NCBI GenBank assembly: GCA_002238445.1
Contig: MPML01000027.1
Span: forward strand, 1 to 58,260
Length of the DNA stretch: 58,260 bases
Direction of reading: 5' to 3'
From: Caldilineaceae bacterium bin5
GTDB lineage: Bacteria > Chloroflexota > Anaerolineae > Caldilineales > Caldilineaceae
Within the stretch, counting starts at the first letter, position 1; the number at the start of each line of letters is the position of its first letter. Of this stretch, positions 26,671-35,288 are shown piece after piece. The translations under genes were made by a program, and so were the position numbers. A model generated the notes under the pieces. That model searched no databases. It saw only the letters and a program-made list of their open reading frames with translations, and had not been told where the DNA came from.

Positions 26671-27130
26671 AAAGCGGCTCCGGATTACAAGTGGAAGCAG
26701 TACCGCTTCAAGACAGACAACAAATGCTCTGGAAGATGTGGGCCAGGCATCGGTTTGACTTCTGCTTGCGATGCAAGGCGCCGCTCTCTTGCAACAAACA
26801 GTGCTATCTAGAATCATATGACGGTCGCACGTGCGCGGCGTGTAATCCTGATCCCTCTTCTGGGCGGCATTTGTGTCCCGGAATTGGGAGATCTGGTGCA
26901 ATGTGGAGAAAGTTCGCCCCGGAACAGGTCCTGTTAGCAACTGCTGCGACAGAGGCGAATCTGTGACTGAGATTTAGAGTCAGGGGCCTTATGCAGGGTT
27001 CGTACTCGATTTGGAGTAGGAAGAGTCTAGTGGGGAGATTTTGCCGGCGGTGGCAGGAATCAGTTACCGTCTATTGGAGAGACGCGGGGCATGCAAAGGG
27101 CCTGGCCATATCGGGCGGTCCGTTAATTGG

Positions 27131-27440
27131 GTGGGCACAGGGCAGGCACAAGGCCTGCCCCTACCGGACCGAATGAGGTGGAATACTGTTGGCTAGGGAC
27201 GTTGCTGGAGAAGATTGAGCACGGCCGCTAGCCAGGGCGGAGAACTGCAGGGGAACTGCGGGGGAATTGCGGGGAACGGCGGGGAACGGCAGTGGGCGGT
27301 GGCATGAGGGGGCAAGTAGGGGAGGAGACACTGTTGGCAAGACACGTTGCCGGGGAAGAGTGAACAAGGTGGCTAGCCAGGGCGGGGCGTTGCGGGGGCG
27401 CAGCCCCTGCACAAGGGAGGGCCGACGGCCCGTCCGCCCA
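27131..27440 (+). repeat. Composite GC-rich intergenic repeat, copy A
   Basis: A block of about 310 bp shared with 30668-31002. In order: the palindrome GGGCAGGC-ACAAG-GCCTGCCC followed by CCTACCGGA; TACTGTTGGCTAG and ACGTTGCTGG; a short tandem array of GGGGAACTGCGG units (27238-27290); GGCAGTGGGCGGTGGCATGA; a second ACGTTGC copy with GAAGAGTGAACAAGG and GGCTAGCCAGGGCGG; and finally a core multi-hairpin repeat. It lies in a gene-free gap (26671-27607) between the surface-protein gene and an SDR gene. The left part of that gap (26671-27130) shows nothing I can name. Confidence 0.8.
27383..27440 (+). repeat. GC-rich multi-hairpin core repeat, copy 4
   Basis: The core forms the right end of composite repeat A. 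The small hairpin reads GGGCC-GAC-GGCCC here and is followed by GTCCGCCC in place of GACCGCCC. Neither inverted end of the larger MITE-like element is seen, so this copy has been joined to other repeat DNA. Confidence 0.8.
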
Positions 27441-27607
27441 AAGATGAGCAGAGAGTGAAGAGGAGAGAGGATTTAGTCACGGCTTTCACGGACTGGACTC
27501 ACTAACTGACAGTTGACCGAAGTCTGTGGTTGGAATCGCGGCGGGCGGCCATATGCTCTCAGCCAGTTAAACCCGAGATCTCTGGAAGTTAGGTCGCTGC
27601 TCGAGAA

Positions 27608-28429
27608 TCAGTGCGCGGTCCATCCTCCGTCGACGGTGATACCGGCGCCGGTAACAAAGCTGGAGGCATCGCTGGCCAGGAAAACGGCCAGTCCGCCAAT
27701 TTCGTCGAGGTTTCCCCAGCGACCAAGGGGGATCCGGGCGATGAACTCCCGGTATTTCTCCGGATCCTCCTCGAGAGCGAGGTTCATCTCGGTGGAAAAG
27801 GGGCCGGGCAGCATTGCGTTGACTGTAATGCCATGTTGCGCCCATTCCAGGGCCAACACCTTGGTCATCTGCCATACTGCACCCTTGCTGGATGCGTAAG
27901 GCGTTCGCTCGGGCAGGGCGATGATGGATAGGGTGGAGCCGACGTTGATGACACGCCCGTATTTCTGCGCTTTCAAGTGACCGGCGGCGGCCCGGCAGAA
28001 ATTCCAGACTCCATTGACGTTTGTGTCGATTACCCGCTGGAATTCTTCGGGCTCCAGCTCGTCAATGGGGCCGCGGATGTTGATGCCGGCGTTGTTGACC
28101 ACGATGTGAAGGCCACCGAAGTCTTCAATGACCTGTTGGACAACCTGGGCTGCCTGCGCGTACTCGCTTACTTCGCAGGTGTAGCCGCGTACTTTGGCAA
28201 CTGGCTCTTGGGAGGGAACGCCTCTGGCTTCGTTTGCGGCGCGTGCGTCGACGAGTGACTGGGTGATCTCCTCTGCGGCCTGATCGGCGCGGCCTTGATC
28301 TCTACTGGTCAGGGCGACCGAGGCGCCGGCCTCCGCCAGTGCCAGGGCCATCTGCTTGCCCAGCCCGCGATTGCCGCCGGTGACGAGAGCAATTCGGTTG
28401 GTAAGTTTGAATTTGTCGAGAACGGACAT
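27608..28429 (-). CDS. SDR family oxidoreductase
   Basis: The 273-residue classical short-chain dehydrogenase has the nucleotide-binding motif TGGNRGLG (about 17-24), NNAG, the catalytic tyrosine and lysine in PYASSKGAVW, and an ASSFVTGAGITVDGGW C-terminal signature. An insert of about 25 residues after the second strand (around 48-75, with SLVDARAANEARG) is longer than usual. It is likely a sugar-alcohol or gluconate-type dehydrogenase, but the substrate is not certain. GGAGAA lies just upstream of the ATG. Confidence 0.93.
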   Translation of the reverse strand: MSVLDKFKLTNRIALVTGGNRGLGKQMALALAEAGASVALTSRDQGRADQAAEEITQSLVDARAANEARGVPSQEPVAKVRGYTCEVSEYAQAAQVVQQVIEDFGGLHIVVNNAGINIRGPIDELEPEEFQRVIDTNVNGVWNFCRAAAGHLKAQKYGRVINVGSTLSIIALPERTPYASSKGAVWQMTKVLALEWAQHGITVNAMLPGPFSTEMNLALEEDPEKYREFIARIPLGRWGNLDEIGGLAVFLASDASSFVTGAGITVDGGWTAH

Positions 28430-28512
28430 GGGTATTCTCCGGTTGTCTATAGAGGTGTGGCTCCTGCAGCTTACTTTTCACAATCCGCCAGAAAGAAGCT
28501 ATCATAGGTTAC

Positions 28513-28807
28513 GGATAACTACTAAGCCTTATGCAGTGTCTTTCTTGACCATCTCTTCATGTCTGCTGCCATTCGGGCAATCTGATTGCGTATGCGGTTG
28601 CCAGCCGGCGCGCCAGATGAGTCGAATCGCCGGAATGAAGGCGCCCGGTCGGTGAGGCATGGTTTTGGAGGGGGGCGTTGCGGGGGCGCAGCCCCTGCAC
28701 AAGGGAGGCCGCTTGCGGCCGACCGCCCATATGAAAGTAATGCGGGTAGAGTTGCCGATTTCGCTTGCCTCGTCCAGGGTTGCCAATGAATGGGGCCAGG
28801 TAGTTAC
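28513..28807 (+). mobile_element. MITE-like element of about 295 bp, second full-length copy
   Basis: The left end GGATAACTACTAAGCC (28513-28528) and right end GGCCAGGTAGTTAC (28794-28807) are imperfect inverted repeats of the same type as 15208-15515. Inside, the left arm reads CTTATGCAGTGTCTTTCTTG like the equivalent arm of the first copy, and core repeat copy 5 occupies the middle. No gene inside. It lies between the divergent SDR and phosphatase genes, and its right end falls about 85 bp upstream of the phosphatase start, so it may carry the promoter. Confidence 0.7.
28664..28730 (+). repeat. GC-rich multi-hairpin core repeat, copy 5
   Basis: Same core as the others, but the small hairpin is GGCCGC-TT-GCGGCC in place of GGGCC-GAA-GGCCC. 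Both versions are fully self-complementary. Copy 7 shares this variant. Confidence 0.88.
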
Positions 28808-28891
28808 GATTTCAGTTCCTTCAAAGCGCGGGCGTGTCAAGCGGCACGCGCCTTCCACAAGCCACTATACACTACCAGCAGGTGTAATTCC

Positions 28892-29677
28892 ATGCCCAAA
28901 GCAGCCCTGTCCTCAGCGGACAAAAGCGCCCTATTTGATTTCATTCGCCTTCTGGCCGATGAGAGCGGTGCGATTATCCGCCGGTATTTTCGCGGCGGAT
29001 ATGTTGTAGACAGCAAGACGGACGAAACGCCGGTAACGGTTGCCGACCGGGAGGCGGAGGAGCGGATGCGGGCGTTGATCGTCGAGCGCTACCCCTCGCA
29101 CGGCATTCTGGGCGAAGAATACGGCCACCATCAGCCGGATGCTCCTTTTCAGTGGGTGCTGGACCCGATCGACGGCACCAAGAACTTTATCAGTCACGGC
29201 TACCTGTTCGGTACGCTGATAGCGCTGGTGCACGAGGAGCAGGCTCTGTTGGGGGCGATCCATCAGCCGATTGTACAGGACCTGCTTGTCGGCGACGGCG
29301 ACACAGCGTGGCTGAACGGAGAACCTGTAAGGGTGAGGGATTGCGCGTCTGTCGAGGACGCGGTCTTTCTGACGACCAGCCACTACAATGTGGCGAATTT
29401 TCAGAATGGGCCGGCGTTTGAAGAGGTGGCGCAGCGGGCGGCGCGCTACCACACCTGGGGCGATTGCCACGGCTACTATCTGGTGGCGGTTGGCGGCGCT
29501 GATGTGATGACAGATCCGGTTATGAATTTCTGGGACCGGGCTGCGCTTGTTCCGATCATTGAGGGCGCGGGCGGGCGCATCACCGACTGGCAGGGGGGCG
29601 ATCCTCTGTATGGCAATGGTGTCATCGCCAGCGGCGGCAGCATACACGACGAGCTGGTGCGGTTGCTGAATCCATAG
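28892..29677 (+). CDS. Inositol-monophosphatase family phosphatase (histidinol-phosphatase-like)
   Basis: The 261-residue Mg-dependent phosphatase carries the superfamily motifs GEEYG, WVLDPIDGTKNF (metal-binding DPIDGT) and the C-terminal WDRAALVPIIEGAGG. The form of DPIDGTKNFISHGYLFGTLI and the HNVANF-like and TWGDCHGY segments fit histidinol-phosphatase/HisN-type members better than true inositol phosphatases, but this is a judgement by eye. I chose ATG at 28892 (MPKAALSS); an upstream start at 28790 would lie inside the right end of the MITE-like element. Confidence 0.88.
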   Translation: MPKAALSSADKSALFDFIRLLADESGAIIRRYFRGGYVVDSKTDETPVTVADREAEERMRALIVERYPSHGILGEEYGHHQPDAPFQWVLDPIDGTKNFISHGYLFGTLIALVHEEQALLGAIHQPIVQDLLVGDGDTAWLNGEPVRVRDCASVEDAVFLTTSHYNVANFQNGPAFEEVAQRAARYHTWGDCHGYYLVAVGGADVMTDPVMNFWDRAALVPIIEGAGGRITDWQGGDPLYGNGVIASGGSIHDELVRLLNP

Positions 29678-29761
29678 GCGGAAGCGGGGTCTTGAAGTAG
29701 AGGCTGACACACCATGCGGCCGAGGCCAACCGGATCTGGACCAAGAGGAGGAGGCTGATCC

Positions 29762-30523
29762 ATGCTCTTGAAGAACAAAGTGGCCCTGATGACTGGAGCG
29801 GCTTCCGGCATTGGTCGGGCGACGGCCGAGCTCTTTGCCCGGGAGGGGGCCAGCGTCGTTGTCGTCGATGTCAACGAGCAGGGCGGCCGCGAGACTGTCA
29901 GGACCATTCAAGAGGCCGCGGGCGAAGCGGTTTTCATTCGAGGCGACGTGGGCTTACTTGGCGATGTGGAAACGATGGTTCAGGCTGCAGTTGATCGTTA
30001 TGGCCGATTGGACATCGTCTTCAGCAATGCGGCTGCCTTTGCCACGGGCCCGGCAACAGCGATCAGCGAGGAGGATTGGGATCGCACGCTCAGTGTTTGT
30101 CTGAAGGCGACCTGGATGCTGGCCCGCAGTGCCTTTCCGCACATGATGGCCCAGGGCGCGGGTGCGATGGTGATCACCGGCTCGGTCCACGCTCAGCGGG
30201 GATTCGCTGATCATACGGCTTACCAGGCAGCCAAGGGCGGCCTGCTGGCACTGACGCGGGCCCTGGCGGCAGACTATGCGCCTGAAATCAGAGTTAACAC
30301 GGTTCTGCCGGGCGCGATTGACACCGGCATCGGTCCCTTTCGCAGCAATGATGTTGGCGCCAAAGCCGAACTTCCTTGTCCCTTGGGCCGAAATGGACGC
30401 CCCGAGGAGATCGCGCAAGCTGTGCTTTTTCTTGCCTCTGACATGTCCAGCTATATGACGGGGAGCCACGTGGTGGTCGATGGCGGACTGACTTCGGTGA
30501 TTCTGATGGAGGATGCGAATTAG
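29762..30523 (+). CDS. SDR family oxidoreductase
   Basis: The 253-residue classical short-chain dehydrogenase has TGAASGIG (about 11-18), D-loop VVVDVNEQGG favouring NAD, SNAAA in place of NNAG, catalytic Y and K in AYQAAKGGLLALT, and the C-terminal SYMTGSHVVVDGGL. It starts at ATG 29762 behind a strong AGGAGGAGG site. It lies 84 nt after the phosphatase gene on the same strand and may be co-transcribed. The substrate cannot be assigned. Confidence 0.94.
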   Translation: MLLKNKVALMTGAASGIGRATAELFAREGASVVVVDVNEQGGRETVRTIQEAAGEAVFIRGDVGLLGDVETMVQAAVDRYGRLDIVFSNAAAFATGPATAISEEDWDRTLSVCLKATWMLARSAFPHMMAQGAGAMVITGSVHAQRGFADHTAYQAAKGGLLALTRALAADYAPEIRVNTVLPGAIDTGIGPFRSNDVGAKAELPCPLGRNGRPEEIAQAVLFLASDMSSYMTGSHVVVDGGLTSVILMEDAN

Positions 30524-30667
30524 GTTTGGCTGATCTCAGCGAGGTTGGGATTGCTGTAGGGGGGAACAGGGGCGAAGTCTATGCCGGGTGCATCCCAGAT
30601 TTGAGGCGAAAGAGTCAGGCGTGGAATGCGCGGCGACGGTGGGTGATGTTGTGTTCCGGCTTATTGG

Positions 30668-31002
30668 GGGGCACAGGGCAGGCACAAGGCCTGCCCCTAC
30701 CGGAGCGTTTGGGGGGAATACTGTTGTCTAGACACGTTGCTGGGGAAGAGTGAACAAGGTGGCTAGCCAGGGCGGGGCGTTGCGGAGAACTGCGGGGGAA
30801 CTGCGGGAGAACTGCGGGGGAACTGCAGGGGAACTGCGGGGAACGGCAGTGGGCGGTGGCATGAGGGGGCAAGTAGGGGAAGAGACACTGTTGGCTAGAC
30901 ACGTTGCGAAGAATGCACACGGTCGGTGAGGGATGGTTGGGTAGGGGGGCGTGGCGGGGGCGCAGCCCCGGCACAAGGGAGGGCCGAAGGCCCGACCGCC
31001 CA
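30668..31002 (+). repeat. Composite GC-rich intergenic repeat, copy B
   Basis: The second block of the composite repeat, matching 27131-27440 in parts and order but with different numbers of units. It has the palindrome GGGCAGGC-ACAAG-GCCTGCCC (30676-30696), ACGTTGCTGGGGAAGAG, GGCTAGCCAGGGCGGGGCG, then five or six GGGGAACTGCGG-type units (30783-30846), GGCAGTGGGCGGTGGCATGA, and core repeat copy 6 at the end. It fills much of the 710-bp gap between the SDR and cupin genes. Confidence 0.8.
30941..31002 (+). repeat. GC-rich multi-hairpin core repeat, copy 6
   Basis: This copy has GGGGGGCGTGGCGGG for the usual GGGGGGCGTTGCGGG and AGCCCCGGCAC for AGCCCCTGCAC. It is preceded by GGTCGGTGAGGGATGG and followed by a purine-rich tract and the degraded right end GCTGAGTAGTTTCG at about 31083-31096. 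The left end is replaced by composite repeat DNA. Confidence 0.83.
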
Positions 31003-31233
31003 AATGCAACGAGAGAGTATAAAGGAGTGAGGAGAGAGTAAGCAGATCAGCTCGCCTCCTTCAGGTTCGCAAATTAGTTGTTGCTGAGTAGTTTCGTACT
31101 GTCTATGGTATCATTCCGGACAGGAGTGAATCCAACCTTAGACTTCGCTCAATCTCCAACGCCGCCTGGCCGAATCGATCAACCGCCCCGCCCGGGGCAT
31201 TTTTGAAACCACACGACAAAGCGAGACCTGACA

Positions 31234-31599
31234 ATGAACGAAAAGACCGTCCTCAACGCCGCCGACGCAACCGTCCAGGAGTTTGATTGGGGTGAGCTGG
31301 TCTGGTATGCCAGCGGCAAGTTGGGCAACAGCGCCACGATGACTTTGGGGCGTGCTGTGCTCAAAGCCGGGCACGAAAACTTCCGCCATTCTCATCCTAA
31401 CTGTGAAGAGATTCTGCATGTCCTCAGCGGGCGAATTGTTCACTCGCTTGGAGACGAACTATTCCCGATGGGGCCTGGGGACACTATTGTGATTCCGGCC
31501 AATGTCGTTCACAACGCCAGCAATGACGGCGACGACCCTGCGATAATGTCGATCCTCTTCTCCACGCCGGATCGCCAGACTGATGTAGCTGACGAATGA
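31234..31599 (+). CDS. Cupin domain protein
   Basis: The 121-residue single cupin has motif 1 with metal ligands in HENFRHSHPNCEEILHVLSG (H-x-H-x3/4-E) and motif 2 in GDTIVIPANVVHNASN. Such small cupins bind a metal and act as isomerases, dioxygenases or sugar-binding sensors; the job here is unknown. The next gene, a desaturase, is 47 nt downstream on the same strand. No strong ribosome binding site precedes the ATG. Confidence 0.9.
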   Translation: MNEKTVLNAADATVQEFDWGELVWYASGKLGNSATMTLGRAVLKAGHENFRHSHPNCEEILHVLSGRIVHSLGDELFPMGPGDTIVIPANVVHNASNDGDDPAIMSILFSTPDRQTDVADE

Positions 31600-31646
31600 T
31601 CGGATGACGGATGGACATCGTCCTGCGACGATGAAGGAGGAACAAA

Positions 31647-32678
31647 ATGCCTGCTGCCGAACGGACGCGGAAAGATCGAGATCCTTTGAAGATCGCCTGG
31701 TATCGAGTTCCCGTGGCGCGCGCTGAGCTCAACGCGCTCAATCAGCGGGATGACTGGAAGGGTACGTTACAGGTGGCCGGCCATCTGGGCTTGATCGTAA
31801 TCACCGGCCTGGCGGCGTGGTATGCGGCCGCCAACCTGCCTTTGTTTGCGCTGCTTTTGGTCCTGTTTTTGCACGGCACCATTTACGTCTTTCTCTACAA
31901 CGGCTCGCACGAGCTCATCCACAATACAGTTTTCAAGACAAGGAGGCTGAACGTTCTGTTCACACGCATTTTCAGCTTCCTTGTCTGGCGAAATCATCTG
32001 ATGTTTTCCACAAGCCACGTCGAGCATCACAAGTACACGCTGCATCCGCCCGACGATTTGGAAGTGGAGCTACCGATGGAGTTGACCGTGTCAGGATTCC
32101 TGAAGAACGCGGTTGTGATGCCATGGAATCTCTATGACGCCCTCCAGGAGACTGTTCGGCTCAGCCTTGGCCGCTTGGAGGGTGAATGGGAGCACTCTCT
32201 TTTCCCGCCAGAGGCGACGCAAAAGCGGCGGCAGCTCTTTGCCTGGGCGCGCCTGCTGCTGGCTGGCCACGGGCTGATTCTGGCCGTGTCACTCTATTTT
32301 GGCTGGTGGCTGTTGCCGGTTCTGATATCCCTGGCTCCCTTCTACGGCGGGTGGCTGCGCTACCTGTGCAACAATCTTCAGCACGCGGGCCTGCAGGATA
32401 ATGTGCCTGATTTCCGACTCTGCTGCCGCACGGTCTACCTCAATCCCTTCACTAGCTTTCTATACTGGCAGATGAACTATCATACCGAACATCATATGTA
32501 TGCCGGTGTGCCCTGCTACAATCTGCCTAAACTGCACCGGCTGATCAAGTATCAGATGCCGGAATGCAAACGGGGACTGCTGCCGGCGTGGATTGAGATC
32601 ATCGGGATCATGCGTAAGCAGAAGTCCGACCCGGCCTATCAGCATGTTCCAGAGTTGCCCACGCCGGCGCCGGTTTGA
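31647..32678 (+). CDS. Membrane fatty acid desaturase family protein
   Basis: The 343-residue di-iron membrane enzyme has three histidine boxes: HELIH (88-92), HVEHH (124-128) and HTEHH (279-283), with H246 in NNLQHAG. Hydrophobic pairs at about 45-83 and 203-233 place the boxes on the cytoplasmic side. The pattern fits the FADS-like desaturase/hydroxylase superfamily; whether it inserts a double bond or a hydroxyl group into a lipid or carotenoid is not clear. A strong AAGGAGG site precedes the ATG. It follows the cupin gene by 47 nt. Confidence 0.9.
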   Translation: MPAAERTRKDRDPLKIAWYRVPVARAELNALNQRDDWKGTLQVAGHLGLIVITGLAAWYAAANLPLFALLLVLFLHGTIYVFLYNGSHELIHNTVFKTRRLNVLFTRIFSFLVWRNHLMFSTSHVEHHKYTLHPPDDLEVELPMELTVSGFLKNAVVMPWNLYDALQETVRLSLGRLEGEWEHSLFPPEATQKRRQLFAWARLLLAGHGLILAVSLYFGWWLLPVLISLAPFYGGWLRYLCNNLQHAGLQDNVPDFRLCCRTVYLNPFTSFLYWQMNYHTEHHMYAGVPCYNLPKLHRLIKYQMPECKRGLLPAWIEIIGIMRKQKSDPAYQHVPELPTPAPV

Positions 32679-32806
32679 GTGCCTGGGCAGCCCCGAAATC
32701 ACCGTCCGCCGCGCTTGCCGAGCGTCTATATATCGCTGCAGCAAAACGTGTTACATAATGGCACTGACTTAGACCTGACCCACCCGAACTCACCAGGAGA
32801 CCTGTA

Positions 32807-33865
32807 ATGTCGGAACGCACGTTATATGCAGGAACATACACACAGAAAGACAGCGAAGGCATCTACATTTATCGCTTTAATACGGAGAACGGCGCTTTGC
32901 GCCAGCAGGCCGTCGTCGCCGGACACGAGAATCCCTCCTTTCTGACGTTTCACCCACAGGGCCACATTCTTTACGCCGTCAACGAGGATGTTGATGCCGG
33001 GCAGGTCAGCAGCTTCGCCATTGACCCTGATACGGGCGGACTGACCCACCTGAACACACAGCCCACATACGGCACTGCGCCCTGCCACCTGGTTGTTGAA
33101 CCCGGGGCAGGCACGCTGGTGGTGGCCAACTATTACAGCGGCAATGTTGCGGTCTATCCTCTGAATGCAGACGGAACAATTGGTGATCCTGTGCAGAACA
33201 TACAGCACCACGGCAGCGGCCCCAACCAGGAGCGGCAGGAAGCGGCCCATGCCCACTCCGCAACGATGAGCCCTGACGGCAGCCGCGTCTATGTTGCCGA
33301 CCTGGGGATGGACAAGGTGATGATTTATCGCCTTGTGGATGGGCGGCTGGAAGCCAATCAACCGGACAGTGTTGGCGTGCAAGGCGGAGCCGGGCCGCGC
33401 CATTTTGACTTCCATCCCAACGGGCGGTTCGCCTACATTATCAACGAACTGGATTTGACGGTGACGGTTTGCGGGTTCGATGCCGACACGGGCGCGCTGA
33501 ACCCCAAACAGACGATTTCAACGCTGCCCGAAGGTGTCGACGACCGCAGCGGTTTCAGTTGCGCGGACATTCATGTTTCGGCGGATGGCCGCTTCGTCTA
33601 CGGGTCGAACCGTGGTCATCATACAATTGCGATATTCGCGGTTGACCAGGAGAGCGGACTTCTGACGGCGGCAGGCCATGCTTCGACGCGAGGAGAGACG
33701 CCCCGTAACTTTACGCTCGACCCGAGCGGCGCGTGGCTGCTGGCCGCGAACCAGGACACGGACGACATCAGTGTATTCAGCCGCGATGCCGATAGCGGCC
33801 AGTTGACGCCGGTTGGCGACATGGTCTGGGCGCCGATGCCGGTCTGTCTGAAGTTTGGCCCGTAG
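32807..33865 (+). CDS. Lactonase family protein (6-phosphogluconolactonase-like beta-propeller)
   Basis: The 352-residue protein starts YAGTYTQKDSEGIYIYRF and continues with blade repeats such as NPSFLTFHPQGHILYAVNE, CHLVVEPGAGTLVVANY, HSATMSPDGSRVYVADLG and RHFDFHPNGRFAYIINEL, typical of the seven-bladed YkgB/Pgl family. It would hydrolyse 6-phosphogluconolactone or another sugar lactone. No signal peptide. The ribosome binding site CAGGAG lies about 8 bases upstream. The LLM flavin enzyme gene starts 21 nt later. Confidence 0.92.
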   Translation: MSERTLYAGTYTQKDSEGIYIYRFNTENGALRQQAVVAGHENPSFLTFHPQGHILYAVNEDVDAGQVSSFAIDPDTGGLTHLNTQPTYGTAPCHLVVEPGAGTLVVANYYSGNVAVYPLNADGTIGDPVQNIQHHGSGPNQERQEAAHAHSATMSPDGSRVYVADLGMDKVMIYRLVDGRLEANQPDSVGVQGGAGPRHFDFHPNGRFAYIINELDLTVTVCGFDADTGALNPKQTISTLPEGVDDRSGFSCADIHVSADGRFVYGSNRGHHTIAIFAVDQESGLLTAAGHASTRGETPRNFTLDPSGAWLLAANQDTDDISVFSRDADSGQLTPVGDMVWAPMPVCLKFGP

Positions 33866-33886
33866 TCATTACCGAAGGAGCAGCTC

Positions 33887-35146
33887 TTGCAATTCGGCAT
33901 TTTTTACGAACACCAACTGCCGCGGCCTTGGGAAGAGGATAGCGAGCACCGTTTATTGAAAGAGGCGTTGGACCAGGTGGAGCTGGCGGACCGGCTTGGG
34001 ATCGACTACGCCTGGGAGGTCGAGCATCATTTCCTGGAGGAGTACTCCCACTCATCGGCGCCGGAGGTATTTCTGGCCGCGTGCAGCCAGCGGACTCGGC
34101 AGATCCGGTTGGGGCATGGCATCGTACTTATGCCGAGCGCCTTCAATCATCCGGCGAGGGTGGCCGAGCGGATCGCGACCCTGGACCTGATCAGCGATGG
34201 ACGGGTGGAGTGGGGGACCGGCGCATCCAGCAGCCGCAGCGAGCTGGAGGGGTTTGGCATCGACCCGGCGCAGAAGCATGTGATGTGGGAGGAATCGGTG
34301 CGGGAGGCGGCGAAGATGATGGTGATGGAGCCGTATGGTGGCTTCGAGGGCCAGAGCTTTGCGATGCCGGCGCGCAATGTTGTGCCGAAGCCGCTGCAGA
34401 AGCCTCATCCGCCGCTGTGGCTGGCCTGTTCGAGCCGGGAGACGATCAAGATCGCGGCGCGCTATGGTATGGGTGCGCTGACCTTTGCTTTCATCGATCC
34501 TGGCAGTGCTTCCCACTGGGTGGAGGAGTACTACGAGACGTTTGAGAAGGAGTGCAATCCGATCGGCAGGACGGTCAATCCAAACCTTGCGGTCGTGGCC
34601 GGGTTTATGCTTCATGAGGATGGCGACGAGGCGAAACGGCGGGGGGCGCGCAACTTCCAGTTCTTCGGCTATGCGTTGAGCCACTTCTATATTACAGGTA
34701 GCCATGTGCCCGGCCATTTCGACCTGTGGCAGGACTTTCAGCGCAATATGCCGGACAAATATGAACCGGCCGCCGGAATCGGCAGCCCGTCGCGGGTGGC
34801 ACAGAACCTGGAGGCGCTGGAGGAGGCGGGTGTGGACCAGGTCGTGTTTGTGCAGCAGGCCGGCAACAACCGGCACGAGCACATCTGTGAGTCGCTGGAG
34901 CTATTTGCCGAGCAGGTGATGCCTTCTTTCAAAGAGCGGCACGAGGCGCGGCAACAGCAGAAGGCGGCACGGCTGGCGCCGGCGATTGAACGGGCGATGC
35001 AGCAGGTTGCTGTGTTGCCGAGGGTGGATGGTTTGCCTGAGCTGGACGCTTACCCGGTTATGGCGGCCAAGGCCGGGCTGTCGGAACAACCGCAACGACC
35101 GACGGAGGGGGACAACATAGTCACCGCGATTTCGGGCCGCGGGTGA
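33887..35146 (+). CDS. LLM class flavin-dependent oxidoreductase
   Basis: The 419-residue luciferase-like monooxygenase-fold protein has FGIFYEHQLPRPW at the start, LADRLGIDYAWEVEHHF, and IRLGHGIVLMPSAFNHPARVA, the usual core of the bacterial luciferase superfamily that binds FMN or F420. A C-terminal extension of about 90 residues is charged and Gln-rich. The start is TTG at 33887 with AAGGAG seven bases upstream; no ATG fits. It is likely a flavin- or F420-dependent oxidoreductase of unknown substrate, co-transcribed with the lactonase gene, and ended by a clear terminator. Confidence 0.92.
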   Translation: MQFGIFYEHQLPRPWEEDSEHRLLKEALDQVELADRLGIDYAWEVEHHFLEEYSHSSAPEVFLAACSQRTRQIRLGHGIVLMPSAFNHPARVAERIATLDLISDGRVEWGTGASSSRSELEGFGIDPAQKHVMWEESVREAAKMMVMEPYGGFEGQSFAMPARNVVPKPLQKPHPPLWLACSSRETIKIAARYGMGALTFAFIDPGSASHWVEEYYETFEKECNPIGRTVNPNLAVVAGFMLHEDGDEAKRRGARNFQFFGYALSHFYITGSHVPGHFDLWQDFQRNMPDKYEPAAGIGSPSRVAQNLEALEEAGVDQVVFVQQAGNNRHEHICESLELFAEQVMPSFKERHEARQQQKAARLAPAIERAMQQVAVLPRVDGLPELDAYPVMAAKAGLSEQPQRPTEGDNIVTAISGRG

Positions 35147-35211
35147 AGTTGACCTGGCGAAACTTAACTGTGGTCCTGTCAAAGTCGTGGACCGGGGGTC
35201 GGAGCAAGAAG

Positions 35212-35247
35212 AAGGAGGCGATTGCTATTGGAAATCGCCTCCTTTTT
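35212..35247 (+). terminator. Rho-independent terminator
   Basis: Twelve-base-pair stem AAGGAGGCGATT (35212-35223) and AATCGCCTCCTT (35233-35244), 9-base loop, followed by TTTTT (35243-35247 in part shared). It lies 66 bases after the stop of the LLM flavin enzyme gene and ends the plus-strand lactonase/LLM unit; the convergent GH2 gene ends 42 bases further on. Confidence 0.9.
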
Positions 35248-35288
35248 GCGTTTACGTAGAGCAGTTGAGGTTAGAGTAGTGTCACTCC

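Noticed and set aside
28931..29911. A 326-codon minus-strand frame opposite the phosphatase and SDR genes
   Set aside because: Arg/His-rich shadow spanning two recognised genes and the gap between them.
30783..30846. Short array of GGGGAACTGCGG units as a possible CRISPR
   Set aside because: Units of 11-12 bases follow each other without spacers, so this is a simple tandem repeat.
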